From Novosphingobium sp. (GTDB lineage: Bacteria > Pseudomonadota > Alphaproteobacteria > Sphingomonadales > Sphingomonadaceae): a DNA stretch of 5,905 nt. The stretch covers positions 1 through 5,905 of the forward strand of contig JADYXV010000175.1 of the NCBI GenBank assembly GCA_020853995.1. The letters run 5' to 3'. Below are positions 5,359 through 5,905 of the stretch, piece by piece. The stretch's first letter is position 1. Every line of letters starts with the position of its first letter. The translations under genes and the position numbers were made by a program. The notes under the pieces were generated by a model. That model saw nothing but the letters and a program-made list of their open reading frames with translations. It made no database searches and was not told the origin of the DNA.

Positions 5359-5513
5359 GATTGGGGTGGGGGCTTCTCGCCCCCACCTTTCCGCTTCACC
5401 CCAACCATCTCCGCAGCCACTAATGCTGCCTGCCTCACAGCCTCGGCAATCTGGCGGTTCTGCCATGCCTCTAGGAGCTTGGCGCGGCGTTCAGCGCATG
5501 TGGGGCAGGTCAT
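5346..5513 (-). CDS. Small 55-residue protein with N-terminal CPTC motif (unknown function)
   Basis: ATG at 5513 overlaps the stop of the preceding gene (ATGA), and GAGG with a 5-base spacer supports it. The protein starts with MTCPTC, a possible metal knuckle, followed by an Arg/Lys-containing helix (residues 8-20) and an Ala-rich helix (22-37). Its tail is low-complexity (KRKGGGEKPPPQSYSQ). Part of that tail is the reverse complement of the endonuclease terminator stem, and the last 13 bases overlap the endonuclease gene. The C-terminus may therefore have been replaced or altered when the endonuclease cassette arrived. Small proteins of this kind are common between head and neck genes, but I cannot assign a role. 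Confidence 0.65.
   Translation of the reverse strand: MTCPTCAERRAKLLEAWQNRQIAEAVRQAALVAAEMVGVKRKGGGEKPPPQSYSQ
5365..5390 (+). terminator. Intrinsic terminator of the HNH endonuclease gene
   Basis: GGTGGGGGC (5365-5373) pairs perfectly with GCCCCCACC (5379-5387) across the 5-base loop TTCTC, and TTT follows. The stem begins 6 bases after the endonuclease stop. The T-tract is short, so termination may be partial. It lies inside the coding region of the 55-residue minus-strand gene. Confidence 0.65.
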
Positions 5514-5719
5514 TCAAACCTCACTTTGTTGCCGTCAACCATAAACGTAACGGTGATTGTGGGAATTTGGCCAACTGATTTTATTGAGTATTCAACAGCT
5601 ACGACGTTAGGCAGTTGTTCCCCATCATCACCAAATAGCATCACGGCTTTCCCGCCTGGAACGCCGCAAGCGTCTGCAATTTTAACCCAAAGCGTCCGCT
5701 TTGCCACCAAGTCAACCAT
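5510..5719 (-). CDS. Small 69-residue phage protein (unknown function)
   Basis: ATG at 5719 shares its A with the TGA of the upstream MuF-like gene (TGATG), and GGAG lies 8 bases upstream (5731-5728); a TTG one codon earlier is the alternative start. The protein is strand-rich: ADACGVPGGKAVMLFGDDG in the first half, then VVAVEYSIKSVGQ and ITVTFMVDGNKVRFE at the end. It resembles small phage proteins with a PTITVTF...DG..V pattern found in head-to-tail gene clusters, whose role is unknown to me. The coupled arrangement with structural genes suggests it is made with the virion proteins. Confidence 0.75.
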   Translation of the reverse strand: MVDLVAKRTLWVKIADACGVPGGKAVMLFGDDGEQLPNVVAVEYSIKSVGQIPTITVTFMVDGNKVRFE

Positions 5720-5905
5720 CAAACCTTCTCCACCTTAGAGTATTCCGTCCGACACCGACACGAAGCATTGTGCCTCGCCCCGCCACGCGGATCATGCGCA
5801 TATCGCATGGCGACACCATCCGCCATGATAAAACTGGCATCGATCGGAACCGAGACGCCAGACATGCCAACGTGATCGGGACGGGCATTGATATAGATTG
5901 AACTA
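5719..5905 (-). CDS. MuF-like minor head / head morphogenesis protein, C-terminal 61 residues (partial)
   Basis: The frame enters from the right edge and ends at TGA (5721-5719). The visible tail contains FIMADGVAMRYAHDPRGG followed by ARHNASCRCRTEY. The combination of a short strand pair, YxHDPRGG and a HNxxCRC motif resembles the end of MuF-type minor capsid/head morphogenesis domains, which usually close with an N-C-R-C motif. Such proteins sit at the portal side of the head and are needed for head assembly. Only the last 61 residues are present, so full length and any fused domain cannot be judged. It is translationally coupled to the following 69-residue gene. Confidence 0.55.
   Translation of the reverse strand, partial: SSIYINARPDHVGMSGVSVPIDASFIMADGVAMRYAHDPRGGARHNASCRCRTEYSKVEKV

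Overview
The window is a piece of a long-tailed phage or prophage genome: the neck and tail module of a siphovirus. No tail-sheath gene is seen where a contractile phage would have one. Base composition is GC-rich with alphaproteobacterial-looking proteins and codon use. A sphingomonad-type host is a guess from protein style, not shown by the sequence. Nothing here separates an integrated prophage from a free phage genome.

All structural genes lie on the minus strand and read right to left: the 3' end of a MuF-like minor head/head-morphogenesis gene (5905-5719), a 69-residue small protein, a 55-residue CxxC protein, an HK97 gp10-like neck protein (4722-4285), a DUF4128-like tail terminator (4285-3872), a tRNA-Thr(UGU)-like gene (3856-3783), an intrinsic terminator (3775-3751), the major tail tube protein (3641-2925), the tail assembly chaperone with a -1 frameshift extension (2853-2410 and on to 2045), and a tape measure protein that leaves the window at base 1 (2052-1). 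Most neighbours are coupled by overlaps (TGATG at 5719 and 4285, ATGA at 5513, 8 bases at 2052/2045), as in one phage operon. The break is the tRNA-terminator-leader stretch ahead of the tail tube gene.

One gene faces the other way. An HNH endonuclease with a C-terminal AP2 DNA-binding domain (4816-5358, plus strand) sits between the 55-residue gene and the gp10-like gene. It carries its own promoter, an inverted repeat over that promoter, a strong ribosome binding site and a terminator, and it is visibly richer in A/T than the genes around it. It looks like a free-standing homing-type endonuclease cassette that entered the structural operon.

The best-supported non-obvious signal is a programmed -1 ribosomal frameshift in the tail chaperone gene: a GGGAAAC slippery heptamer directly before the stop codon, a 9-base spacer, then a 15-pair hairpin, with the -1 frame open for 122 more codons up to the tape measure start. 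Other signals of interest are a degenerate but complete tRNA cloverleaf, two alternative hairpins around the tail tube ribosome binding site, a possible pseudoknot ahead of the chaperone gene, a FCCH-like domain inserted in the tail tube protein, and a 33-residue repeat at the N-terminus of the tape measure protein. I saw no CRISPR array, integrase, defence system or replication origin.
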